From: Elusimicrobiaceae bacterium
GTDB taxonomy: Bacteria; Elusimicrobiota; Elusimicrobia; Elusimicrobiales; Elusimicrobiaceae
Reading direction: 5' to 3'
DNA length: 50,998 bases
Assembly: GCA_017525025.1 (NCBI GenBank)
Contig: JAFXUJ010000013.1
Location: 1 to 50,998 of the forward strand
The position numbers and the translations under genes were made by a program. Positions within the stretch are counted from its first letter, which is position 1. Each line of letters starts with the position of its first letter. Below are positions 40,976 through 49,020 of the stretch, one piece after another. The notes under the pieces were generated by a model. That model worked only from the letters and a program-made list of their open reading frames with translations, was not told the origin of the DNA and ran no database searches.

Positions 40976-41862
40976 TACTTAATCTTAAAATAATCCAACA
41001 CGGCTTTCATTTGGTCTTGGGCTGCCAAACAAGTATCCGTTAAACGTTCATGATTTTTCGGCCACTCATTCAGTCCTTTGTAATAAAAAATCTTTATCTT
41101 GTCCGTAATGATAAACGGAACGATATTATTACGCAGACATTCTTTAAAGAGTATCAGCCGCCCGATACGTCCGTTTCCGTCTTGGAACGGGTGGATGGCT
41201 TCAAACTGGTAATGAAAATCTAATAATTCCTCAAACGTGTGTTTGTTTTTGCGGTTATACTTGTTCAGCAGGGTTTTCATTTTAGCCGATACCTGTTCCG
41301 GGCTGGTCGTAGCGTGCCCACCCACTTCATTAGGTTTGCGCTTATAATCCCCTACGGCAAACCACGCCTTGCGACTATCCGAAGTCCCGTTTTTAAGTAC
41401 CCCATGTAATTCTTTTAGGAAATGTTCGCTGGGTTTATAGTTGGCATTTTCAATAATCATATCAATACATTTAAAGTGGTTAGCGGTTTCTACAATATCA
41501 TCCACCTTTATGGTATTATCTTCCACACCAATCGTGTTTGTTTCAAAAATATAGCGGGTTTGGTCATGGGTGAGTTGGCTACCTTCTATATGGTTGGAAT
41601 TATAAGTAAGGTCAATTTGTATCTTATGATAAATACTGCCATGTTGTTTGGAAGATTGCTCGGCTTTTAATATATTAAGTAAGGCATTAGCGTGCTTGCT
41701 TTGCTTGGGCTTGCGATCAGGTTTAGAGGCATCTGCCGGAATATTCCATGTCTTGCCGGTTAAAAAAGCCCCCGCAATACGGCCATGTGCACAATAATTA
41801 CGCACGCTCCGCTCCGAAATTTTCCACTTTTTAGCCGCTTGTGCTGCCGAGATATATTCCAT
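40972..41862 (-). CDS. Fic-family protein with N-terminal helix-turn-helix
   Basis: This protein of 296 residues has a winged/MerR-like helix-turn-helix (residues 4-42, SAAQAAKKWKISERSVRNYCAHGRIAGA). A linker precedes the inhibitory helix motif SxxxEG (S89-E93-G94), and the Fic core has HPFQDGNGR at 224-232. Fic enzymes move AMP or another nucleotide group from ATP to a target hydroxyl; the inhibitory Glu keeps them off until released. The order HTH-inhibitory motif-Fic suggests a self-regulating class II protein. AGGAGG precedes the ATG, and the promoter has an internal operator-like sequence. It sits between two direct repeats, as mobile cargo. Its target is unknown. Confidence 0.9.
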   Translation of the reverse strand: MEYISAAQAAKKWKISERSVRNYCAHGRIAGAFLTGKTWNIPADASKPDRKPKQSKHANALLNILKAEQSSKQHGSIYHKIQIDLTYNSNHIEGSQLTHDQTRYIFETNTIGVEDNTIKVDDIVETANHFKCIDMIIENANYKPSEHFLKELHGVLKNGTSDSRKAWFAVGDYKRKPNEVGGHATTSPEQVSAKMKTLLNKYNRKNKHTFEELLDFHYQFEAIHPFQDGNGRIGRLILFKECLRNNIVPFIITDKIKIFYYKGLNEWPKNHERLTDTCLAAQDQMKAVLDYFKIKY

Positions 41863-41882
41863 AAACGCCTCCTGTTACTACT

Positions 41883-41911
41883 AGTATAACTGATTATCGG
41901 CAATAAATCAA
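41883..41911 (-). promoter_or_regulatory. Fic-gene promoter with operator-like sequence in the spacer
   Basis: On the minus strand TTGATT (41911-41906) and TATACT (41888-41883) are 17 bases apart. The spacer contains TTGCCGATAA (41903-41894), repeated at 41941-41950 and within 42477-42492. Self-regulation by the N-terminal helix-turn-helix is an inference. Confidence 0.65.
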
Positions 41912-41940
41912 GTATTATATTATAAATAAATTATTATATT

Positions 41941-41950
41941 TTGCCGATAA
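41941..41950 (+). repeat. TTGCCGATAA site, second copy (inverted relative to the Fic promoter copy)
   Basis: It forms a perfect 10-base inverted repeat with 41894-41903, with 37 bases between them that are almost only A and T. This is an operator-like arrangement upstream of the Fic promoter. Confidence 0.6.
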
Positions 41951-42139
41951 CGGAAAAAGTTGCTCCACATTTAATCTTAACATGGCAACAATTTATCTTC
42001 GGGATATTGAAAAATTATTCTTCACATTTGTCTCTGTGGTTTTTTCTGCGGGTACTTATACCTGCCCGGCTCTATAAAGCCCACGTTAGGCGAATTTGCC
42101 CCCACAACATCCCTCACACGAGAGAAAAATCCAGAAGGT

Positions 42140-42413
42140 CACAGGTTCAAGTCTCGCGCGGACCAAATTTGTTTTCCCCGTCGACAAGATGGGGATTTTT
42201 TTGTGTTTAATTGTACCTTTTACCGACGAGAAAAGTTGTAATTTTTTATCTTTCACCGTCTTAGAGTGCTTTATCCCTTGCCCAAAATACGGATAATTCG
42301 GCCCCAGTTCTCTAACGGCGAAAATCGCAAGATCCACTTTTTGGAATTTACTTTTTTCTTTACCAAAACGCGGAAGGTCACAAGTTCAAGTCCTGCTTGG
42401 CCTTTAATTGAGT
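42140..42413 (+). repeat. Direct repeat, copy B (tRNA-fragment plus terminator region)
   Basis: It starts with a T-arm-like sequence (AGGTTCAAGTCTCG, GCGGACCA end) and continues with the CCCCGTC/GATGGGG hairpin and about 200 bases closely similar to copy A. It ends with another T-arm-like sequence at about 42375 (AGGTCACAAGTTCAAGTCC). The surrounding 41863-42592 contains no gene that I can support. Confidence 0.8.
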
Positions 42414-42476
42414 TTATATCCATATTAATTTAGCGGCAAATAATATTGAATTATTTTGAAAATAAATACATATAAA

Positions 42477-42492
42477 TTGCCGATAACGGCAA
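42477..42492. repeat. Palindromic operator-like site TTGCCGATAACGGCAA
   Basis: This is the third occurrence of TTGCCGATAA, here extended to a near-perfect palindrome. It is preceded by an AT-rich stretch resembling that of the Fic promoter, so it may be a decayed promoter copy of a lost cassette. Confidence 0.55.
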
Positions 42493-42538
42493 AAAAACAT
42501 CGCTCTACCATCTAAAAAAGCAATGCATTGTCTCTGTC

Positions 42539-42571
42539 GGGAGGTCAGGAGTTCGAGTCCTTTCCGGTATA
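42539..42571 (+). repeat. tRNA-Val 3'-end-like fragment beside the recombinase gene (candidate att site)
   Basis: The stretch matches the last part of tRNA-Val at about 28 of 32 positions, including GGAGGTCAGG, GTTCGAGTCC and TTCCGGT. No acceptor 5' half or anticodon stem precedes it, so it is not a functional tRNA. It lies 21 bases from the end of the serine recombinase gene, as an attachment-site product would. Confidence 0.6.
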
Positions 42572-42592
42572 ATATATTTTTTACTTTCGAAC

Positions 42593-44224
42593 CTATGACC
42601 TTTCTCCCCCATTCCATACTTTTTCTTGCTTCTCAAAATCCACCCGGCCTTCTGCCAAATTCATAAGTTCACGCAAGGTTAAACTCGCCGGATTCTTGTA
42701 TTCCAAAATATCCGCTACAATGTGCGGGGATAAATAACATAAATTAACATACCGTGTAATCGTGCGTTTCGTCATGTGCACTTCTTTTTCCAAAACTCTC
42801 ATTCCCACGCCGCGTTCGCTTATCTTTTTAAGTTGCCAACCCCGCGCCAATGCACGCACTAAACTTTCATTGAGTTGTCGTACCGTCAATATATTTCTTG
42901 CGGTACCGTTTCGCAATTTTACAGAGGAGACATTGGCAACCATAAATTTCCCACGCACATACAAATTATCTTCCATTCTAGACAGGGAGAAGGGTTTTCG
43001 CTCTAATTTTTCCGTTATTTTTGGGCAATTAATTAAATCGGCTTTTATTTGTTTTTCATCTAAAAGAATCGTCAAATAATGCGCTTTCTCTACTGTTTGG
43101 CATGTAGCCTTAACAACCCAGGATCGCATTTGTTTGTCTGTTATGCCGATTCTGTCGGCTAGAGGCTCTAATTCCTCAAAATTGGTCTGTCGAAGCACAT
43201 CAAGAACAAAATTATCTAGTTGTTCCACAGGTAAATAATGCCCGCCTACACCGTTGTAGTAATATAATATTTTTCTCCTGTGGCTTTTTGAGGAAGTAAA
43301 CCGGAATTTTTTCCCCTTATCATCATATAACTTACCCGCCAAAAACGTTTTATGGAACTTATAGTGACAAAACGCATTGGGATCATGAAAACGTCGCCGG
43401 ATTACCTGCTGTACCTGTTCCCACAACTCACGTGTAATAATGGGTTTATGCACCCCGTTATAAATTTTATTTTGCCTGTAATGTGTGATTTTTCCGAGGT
43501 AAACGGGATTTGTCAGCATACGCTGCACAGTGTTTTTCCTAAACGGTTCGCCACCACGTGTACGCTGGCTGTGTTTGGTAACCCATTTCTTGGTATGTAT
43601 CCCTTGTTTGTTTAACCATTCTGCCACTCCAAGCATATTCTGCATTTCAAGGTATTTTTGAAAGATTTGCCGCACGATTTCTGCTTCCGACTCATTCACT
43701 ACAAGATGCCTGTCGTTAAGGTCATATCCCAAGGGCAAGTTACCACCCATCCACAGCCCCTTGGCCTTACTGGCGGCTATTTTATCGCGCACACGCTCGG
43801 CAGATACTTCCCTTTCAAACTGGGCAAAAGATAAGAGCATATTGAGGGTTAATTTACCCATGGAATTGCTCGTGTCAAATGATTGTGTAATAGACACAAA
43901 GTTGCACTCGTACTTAGCAAACTCCTGCATCATTTTATGGAAGTCAAAAATAGAACGCGAAAGTCGGTCCACTTTATAGACGACAACCACCTGTATATTC
44001 CGGGCGCGAATTTCTTCCAAAAGGGCCTGCAAGCCGGGGCGCTCCATCGTGCCACCACTAATCCCGCCGTCCTCAAAGGTTTTATAATACTCCCACCCAT
44101 TAAACGCTTGTGAAAGGATATAGGCCTTACATGCCTCTTCTTGGTTTTGCAGAGAGTTAAACTCCATTTCCAGCCCGCGCTCCGTCGATTTTCGGGTGTA
44201 TATAGCACAATTAATCTTTGGCAT
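42593..44224 (-). CDS. Large serine recombinase
   Basis: This 543-residue protein has the resolvase catalytic domain (residues 3-150: CAIYTRKSTERG with the nucleophilic Ser, then VVYKVDRLSRS and NMLLSFAQFEREVSAERVRDKI). A recombinase domain follows (LPLGYDLND, GIHTKKW, NTVQRMLTNPVYLGKI) and then a zinc-ribbon region that has lost most cysteines. The C-terminal part is long and helical (VRALARGWQLKKISERGVGMRVLEKEVHMTKRTITRYVNL), with a helix-turn-helix. It catalyses integration and excision of the element. It ends an operon with DUF2924 and DUF5681-like genes, its start overlapping the preceding gene by 14 bases. Confidence 0.93.
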   Translation of the reverse strand: MPKINCAIYTRKSTERGLEMEFNSLQNQEEACKAYILSQAFNGWEYYKTFEDGGISGGTMERPGLQALLEEIRARNIQVVVVYKVDRLSRSIFDFHKMMQEFAKYECNFVSITQSFDTSNSMGKLTLNMLLSFAQFEREVSAERVRDKIAASKAKGLWMGGNLPLGYDLNDRHLVVNESEAEIVRQIFQKYLEMQNMLGVAEWLNKQGIHTKKWVTKHSQRTRGGEPFRKNTVQRMLTNPVYLGKITHYRQNKIYNGVHKPIITRELWEQVQQVIRRRFHDPNAFCHYKFHKTFLAGKLYDDKGKKFRFTSSKSHRRKILYYYNGVGGHYLPVEQLDNFVLDVLRQTNFEELEPLADRIGITDKQMRSWVVKATCQTVEKAHYLTILLDEKQIKADLINCPKITEKLERKPFSLSRMEDNLYVRGKFMVANVSSVKLRNGTARNILTVRQLNESLVRALARGWQLKKISERGVGMRVLEKEVHMTKRTITRYVNLCYLSPHIVADILEYKNPASLTLRELMNLAEGRVDFEKQEKVWNGGERS

Positions 44225-44660
44225 ACTTTTTACCTGTTAATCCAAAAAATTTGGGTCCGCTCACGTGGGCGCGTACGATTCTTTCCGCCACAGCGGTTAA
44301 GTTGGGATAGATTTCCCCTTCGTATTCATACTTGTTCTCGCTTTTGACGGTTACCTGATAGGTCCGTCCTTTGTAGATTTTCGTGAGTATCGTTCCTATG
44401 GCCAGAGCATATCGCTTTTTATGAGCGTGCTCGATATATTTCTCAGGGTCTGAGGCATATCTGTCAAGCCGCGTGATATATTTCTCCGGCAACCTACAAC
44501 GCCCTAATTCGCATTGGATAGCGTACCACAAGGGTCGCAATTTGGCCTTACGACCTTTTACAGGGTATGTGTAAAAAGATTCCCAATAAAACTGAAGTTT
44601 TTTATTGGGCATATCCCGCAATTCTTCAAAACTTTTGGGCAAGTAACACTTTCTTCTCAT
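44211..44660 (-). CDS. DUF2924-domain protein (second copy in operon)
   Basis: This 149-residue protein has a helical N-terminal half (SFEELRDMPNKKLQFYWESFY, LRPLWYAIQCELGR). The C-terminal pattern GTILTKIYKGRTYQVTVKSENKYEYEGEIYPNLTAVAERIVRAHVSGPKFFGL is the DUF2924 signature. The family is usually found next to recombinases of phages and mobile islands, and its role is unknown; a recombination directionality factor is conceivable. Overlaps of 4 and 14 bases with neighbours show coupled translation. Confidence 0.85.
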   Translation of the reverse strand: MRRKCYLPKSFEELRDMPNKKLQFYWESFYTYPVKGRKAKLRPLWYAIQCELGRCRLPEKYITRLDRYASDPEKYIEHAHKKRYALAIGTILTKIYKGRTYQVTVKSENKYEYEGEIYPNLTAVAERIVRAHVSGPKFFGLTGKKYAKD

Positions 44661-44860
44661 GACAAGATATCCTTAATCTGACGGATTTTCTCTACCGAAC
44701 GGCTTTGGTTACAATAGGCCTTGGCTAAAATTTCCAAAAATTTAGCAATTATTAAAAGAATTTCCCGTTCAGGTAAATTTTGTGGGGGCCGCCCATGAGG
44801 ATTACCTGAGCGCCCCTTTACAAATCGCCCCGATACTGGTGGCAGATGGCGCGGTGTCAT
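44657..44860 (-). CDS. DUF5681-like small protein
   Basis: This 67-residue protein has GRFVKGRSGNPHGRPPQNLP near its start, the signature of the DUF5681 family common in phages and mobile islands, followed by a helical tail. Its start and stop overlap both neighbours as ATGA, inside the DUF2924-recombinase operon. Function unknown; the basic GNPxGRP stretch suggests nucleic-acid contact. Confidence 0.75.
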   Translation of the reverse strand: MTPRHLPPVSGRFVKGRSGNPHGRPPQNLPEREILLIIAKFLEILAKAYCNQSRSVEKIRQIKDILS

Positions 44861-45165
44861 TTGGCAAGTCCAAAGAACACGTAACCGCTGATTTGGCGTT
44901 TAACAATCGTCATCGCCACGCGCGAAATGCTTTTGAATACTTTTCCTTCATATTCAAAGCCGTTTTCTAATACCTTTACTTCTATGGTTTTGCCTCGGTA
45001 GGTTTTAGTGAGGATGCTTCCCGGCGCGGGCAAGCGGTTATCGCGCACCCGAACAGGCAGGTTTTCAACCATACTTTCTGCTTGCGTGATAGGACTAGCT
45101 ACCCGCAAAACAGCGGGTTGTGTGGGTTTAGTTTTTGCTACTGATTTTTTGGTGTTTTTCTTCAT
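44857..45165 (-). CDS. DUF2924-domain protein (first copy in operon)
   Basis: This 102-residue protein has a basic, Thr/Pro-rich N-terminal tail (KKNTKKSVAKTKPTQP). GSILTKTYRGKTIEVKVLENGFEYEGKVFKSISRVAMTIVKRQISGYVFFGL is the DUF2924 pattern. AAGGGGATAAG precedes the ATG. It is the first gene of the recombinase operon. TTGACT followed by the near-palindrome TATCGCCCGATA lies about 60 bases upstream (45210-45230 region). That element resembles the Fic promoter spacer. Confidence 0.82.
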   Translation of the reverse strand: MKKNTKKSVAKTKPTQPAVLRVASPITQAESMVENLPVRVRDNRLPAPGSILTKTYRGKTIEVKVLENGFEYEGKVFKSISRVAMTIVKRQISGYVFFGLAK

Positions 45166-45313
45166 AACTTATCCCCTTAAGTAGGCATTTTTACTTCGTA
45201 CTACATTCACGCTTACTATCGGGCGATAAGTCAAGTGTATTTGGGGAAATTTTTGTAGTTTTATTGTCAATATTTTGGCAATGCGTCTGACAAAAAGCTC
45301 TATCTTTTCGACT

Positions 45314-47044
45314 CTACGCATGAATTTGTGCGATCTTTAATGAAACAGAATCGAATTTTTTCATGTCTTTAATTATATTTAGAGTTGAGTATTTAGCAAT
45401 ATTAGAACGAAATCGATTGGGTTCTTTTGCCAAAATACGACTTCCTGTCTTATCATAAAAAGCAAAAACAAGATTGATGTTTTTTGTAAATAAATCTAAA
45501 AATGCTTTTTCTGAAAGAGAAGTAAGATTATTGTCGATAAGCATCTTATATACTTCTGATAAGTATTGTACATTGTTTTTTTGCGCATTAACAATCAGCT
45601 TGGCAGAAATATATACCTGGGATGCCAAAGAACGAATTTCATTACCAAATCCTTGTTTAATAAAATACAAATAAAGATCTTTATCATTCCAATGCATCAT
45701 ATCGCATAGCTCAATATTTTTGACAGAATGAGGATGCAGTACGATGGTATTATTCCTGTCCGCATGCGTTTGAATAAAGGCACTTTCATCTTTTGCCTGC
45801 CCCCAATCATGTAAAAAAGAACCATCAGTATTGTTATATTTAGGCAAGGAAGTTTTTAATTTTTGGTCTAGATCTTCTAAAAAAGATTTTTCTAAACGGT
45901 ACCAAGTTCCATTTAGAAGAAAAAATTTTTGTTCATTAATCGGCTGTTCGTCAAAAAGATGTTTTTTAATAGAGTCACTAGTTAATCTCTTCCCTTCTTC
46001 ATCAAATGTGCTTAATTTTGAATGTTCAATAATGCTACCTAATTCTTTCGCGGTTGGATGCCAATTAGGTTTTCCTTCTTTTAATTTGTCAAAGAGATCT
46101 TCCATTCTAATTAAAATCTCTTCACCTTGTAAATTAACTTCACCGGTAATTTGAAAATGATGAGACATGAAATATTGATCATATTCTTTATGACACAGAT
46201 CGCACTTATATGCATTCGGTTCTTTATTAAAGAGTTTCAACAACGAATTATAACACTGATAGTTAAGCTTATCTATGAGGGCTTGATCATGTCTTCTATT
46301 TAACGCTTTAACAGCATTTAAAGGGAATTTGGGTTGAGTATCTGCCCATTCACACCCATCTAACACGCTTTCAATATCTTTAGCTTGAATAGCCGAATTA
46401 ATTTTAAATGAATCTTTAACTAAACAGTGTTTAATACGCTTTTTCGCATTTTCATTAAACAAGATGCCGAAGTGAGATAAAACAGGCTCATCAAGCGATA
46501 CCATCAGTTCTTGGAAAATTTTCCCAAAATCATCTAACATTTCTTCTAACGTGTGAAAATCCCGGTAAACAGATGTTTCTCCTTGTTTAGCCCCTACTAA
46601 GCTTTGTGATTTTGTGGTTTTACATGATAAGTCTTCGGGTTTCTGTAAATGAGATAAGATATCTATCCCAAAGTTATCTTCAATATAATTTGAAATTAAA
46701 TGATAGCCTAACGGACCAAAAGGAATTACATATATATTATGGCTAGTTCTGTGTTCTAACCCTAGCATGATAGAATGAGTCCGGATTTTTGGTAAATCTA
46801 TTTGTGTAGTTAATATTTCGTTTAAAAAAGGTGCCCATTTGTTCGGCATATAGCTTGTTACCAAAAGAGCTTTGGTAATGTAATTTGTGAAATTGCTCTC
46901 CTTAACATTGTATTCTTTATAATCATATTTAGAATTCGCTTCGATAGCAGTAAATAACGTTGATAACTTGTCTGTAGAATTATTGAATATTTCATCACTA
47001 GTATTGATTTTATATATTGAAATTTGACGCTTGTCTTCGCTCAT
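45314..47044 (-). CDS. DUF6119-like (TIGR04141) sporadically distributed protein
   Basis: This 576-residue soluble protein shows features I associate with DUF6119: a start ISIYKIN, a segment APFLNEIL, and FGPLGYHLISNYIEDNFGIDIL. A KSQSLVGAKQGETSVYRDF stretch and FFLLNGTWYRLEKSFLEDLDQKL follow later. Residues about 280-297 hold CDLCHKEYDQYFMSHH, a possible zinc site not typical for the family. GGAG precedes the ATG. The family occurs sporadically in accessory islands and has been suspected of defence roles; this is not proven. The gene has lower G+C than the chromosome genes, and its neighbour is the recombinase operon. Confidence 0.55.
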   Translation of the reverse strand: MSEDKRQISIYKINTSDEIFNNSTDKLSTLFTAIEANSKYDYKEYNVKESNFTNYITKALLVTSYMPNKWAPFLNEILTTQIDLPKIRTHSIMLGLEHRTSHNIYVIPFGPLGYHLISNYIEDNFGIDILSHLQKPEDLSCKTTKSQSLVGAKQGETSVYRDFHTLEEMLDDFGKIFQELMVSLDEPVLSHFGILFNENAKKRIKHCLVKDSFKINSAIQAKDIESVLDGCEWADTQPKFPLNAVKALNRRHDQALIDKLNYQCYNSLLKLFNKEPNAYKCDLCHKEYDQYFMSHHFQITGEVNLQGEEILIRMEDLFDKLKEGKPNWHPTAKELGSIIEHSKLSTFDEEGKRLTSDSIKKHLFDEQPINEQKFFLLNGTWYRLEKSFLEDLDQKLKTSLPKYNNTDGSFLHDWGQAKDESAFIQTHADRNNTIVLHPHSVKNIELCDMMHWNDKDLYLYFIKQGFGNEIRSLASQVYISAKLIVNAQKNNVQYLSEVYKMLIDNNLTSLSEKAFLDLFTKNINLVFAFYDKTGSRILAKEPNRFRSNIAKYSTLNIIKDMKKFDSVSLKIAQIHA

Positions 47045-47430
47045 ACATTCTCCATTAATAGCAAATTATAATTAATGCTTAATATATATTTTATATTATA
47101 ACTTATCACACGTACGAATCTTTTGGTTACTTAACGATGTCAATTAACTTGGAAAATTCGTGACACAGTAATAAACTAGTAAATGAGCTAAAGAGCGGTG
47201 TAAAACCCCCTGCAATTTTATAGGACTTTTTCGTTGGATTGGAGTTCGACTACTCACTATATACAAACTAAATATCCGTCGATGCGTAATGTAGGGTCGG
47301 TATGCTCCCACACAAAAATACGCCCCTTGTTTGCTTTGCAAAGGACGTATTTCCCAATAAATATACTATTTATAACGCAGTTTGTCATTGTGTAAGCCAC
47401 TGCTCGCTTTGTATATAGTACGTCTACAGT
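47045..47430. other. Non-coding interval with a 12-base inverted repeat
   Basis: No supported gene is present. ACTATATACAAA (47256-47267) and TTTGTATATAGT (47408-47419) are perfect inverted copies 140 bases apart. Between them lies an imperfect hairpin at 47318-47350 with ATACG/CGTAT ends. It could be a miniature inverted-repeat element, a small RNA gene or a long regulatory stem. Confidence 0.45.
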
Positions 47431-48603
47431 TTAATATCCCACAGCTTTTATAGCATATTCCGCTTGCGCGTGAGTAAATCCATTATATAGCAATTGTTCT
47501 AACAACTCGTTTCTTGAAAAAGCACCCGAACGTAAATAATCTTTGGCTTTCCTCGCGGCTTGTTCATTCCAATTGGCCCCTGTGGTGTTTACACCATATT
47601 CAGCTTGTGCACGAGTGAATCCGTTGTATAATAACTGCTCTAGTAGTTCATTTCTTGCAAATGCGCTCGAACGCAAATAATCTTTGGCTTTCCCCGCTGC
47701 CTGTTCGTTCCAGTCGGCCCCACAATTATCGACTCCATACTGGGCCTCTATACTTGAATATCCATTATATTCAAGCTGTTCTTTTAAGCTTTTAGCAGAA
47801 AACCCCCCACTACGCAGATAATCCTTTGCTTTCCTTAACGCATTGTCTTCACCCATTGTAGGTTTATGTCCAAGAGAATATATGATTTCGATTTTCTCCC
47901 CTTGTTCAACTATATTCGTACCAGCTTTTATACTTTGGCTTATAATTTTGCCTTTACCAACAGAATTTGAATAATCTGAATTTACGTATATGGTGATTTT
48001 ATGATCTTCTCCCCATTTTTTGATCTCGGTTGAAGACATGGAAGTAAAATCGGGAACTGTTACAGAAACGGTAACAACACAAGCGGCCTCTTTGTTATCT
48101 CTAGATCTAGCTATAATTTTTGTACTACCATAGTTTTTCGCAACGATTTTTCCCTCCGCAGAAATGGCAGCTACGGACAAATTATCACTTTCCCACGTGT
48201 AAGCTGCGTCTTCCGGATTAATTGTAACACTTAATATCTGCTCTTCGTTTAAAGAAAGATTTAATGCAGGTTTATCTATAACTATACTCTTGGTAGGAGT
48301 ATATACAACAATATCTTTAGTTGCTTTTATATCTTCGTCGATTTTCGCTGTTACAGTTGCCTTGCCTTGACTAACTCCGATAATAATCCCATCATCGACT
48401 TTAACAATTGCTTCATTGCTTGATTTCCATTTGATGTCGCTAATTTTTGCTTTCGTTGGATTCTTAACTATGGTCAAAACGGCACTTCCGTCAACTGGTA
48501 TTTCCGAGCTTCCATCGATAGAAATACTTTTTAATTTAGCATCGCAACCAACCATTATAAATACAACTGCCATCATCAGAAAAAATCTACATGTTCTTTG
48601 CAT
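47431..48603 (-). CDS. Lipoprotein with Ig-like (BIG2), PASTA-like and three Ltp repeats
   Basis: This 390-residue protein has a lipoprotein signal ending MVGC (Cys20). Residues 25-100 and 105-180 are two BIG2-type Ig domains (SSNEAIVKVDDGIIIGVSQG, WESDNLSVAAISAEGKIVA). Residues 183-245 are PASTA-like (VPDFTSMS...GKGKIISQSIKAGTNIVEQG). From about 255 come three repeats of some 46 residues with the core KAKDYLRSxAFxRNELLEQL and YNGFTxAQAEYGV. These belong to the Ltp host-cell-surface lipoprotein family, whose founder in a Streptococcus prophage blocks DNA injection by related phages. GGAGAGG precedes the ATG. Exclusion function here is an inference; anchoring could be to the outer membrane. 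Confidence 0.8.
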   Translation of the reverse strand: MQRTCRFFLMMAVVFIMVGCDAKLKSISIDGSSEIPVDGSAVLTIVKNPTKAKISDIKWKSSNEAIVKVDDGIIIGVSQGKATVTAKIDEDIKATKDIVVYTPTKSIVIDKPALNLSLNEEQILSVTINPEDAAYTWESDNLSVAAISAEGKIVAKNYGSTKIIARSRDNKEAACVVTVSVTVPDFTSMSSTEIKKWGEDHKITIYVNSDYSNSVGKGKIISQSIKAGTNIVEQGEKIEIIYSLGHKPTMGEDNALRKAKDYLRSGGFSAKSLKEQLEYNGYSSIEAQYGVDNCGADWNEQAAGKAKDYLRSSAFARNELLEQLLYNGFTRAQAEYGVNTTGANWNEQAARKAKDYLRSGAFSRNELLEQLLYNGFTHAQAEYAIKAVGY

Positions 48604-48642
48604 CTTTCACCTCTCCCATGAGCGACATTTAACTCTTAGAAT

Positions 48643-48939
48643 TCAATTATTTTTTTCTCCTTCAGACTCTTGAAGCAATTTTTGCCCAACGGGACTGTCT
48701 AAAGGTATCATGCTGTTCTCCAACTCGCAAGAAGGGCATACCACTGCCCTCGGGGCAACTAGTCTATATAGAGAGTAAAATAGCGCAAATATGAGCACTA
48801 AAACTCCAAGAGGCGGTAAAATGAGCAGAACGAGGCCCAAAATCCACAAAGAAAACTCCATACTCAAAGTCCCGCGCACTTTCGATTTTCCTTTGCCCAC
48901 GCGTCCACAATTCTTACAAATCTTTTCTTTTTCAAACAT
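48643..48939 (-). CDS. Zinc-ribbon membrane protein, LITAF-like arrangement
   Basis: This 98-residue protein has a first cysteine pair (CKNCG) near residue 8 and a hydrophobic hairpin (about residues 30-62). A second pair follows (VCPSCELEN), then a short tail. A split zinc ribbon interrupted by a membrane hairpin is the layout of LITAF-type proteins, which lie on the inner face of membranes. GGAGG precedes the ATG. It stands upstream of the Ltp lipoprotein gene in the same direction, 40 bases away, and may share its transcript. Confidence 0.55.
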   Translation of the reverse strand: MFEKEKICKNCGRVGKGKSKVRGTLSMEFSLWILGLVLLILPPLGVLVLIFALFYSLYRLVAPRAVVCPSCELENSMIPLDSPVGQKLLQESEGEKNN

Positions 48940-49020
48940 ACCTTCCTCCTTTAGGATATTGTAACACTTTGAAGTTTCTTATGTATGGCAAACTGCTCCT
49001 AAGTAGAAACTACCCTAATT

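Noticed and set aside
47144-47341. A 65-codon minus-strand frame
   Set aside because: No start signal, and it overlaps the inverted-repeat interval; composition is unlike neighbours.
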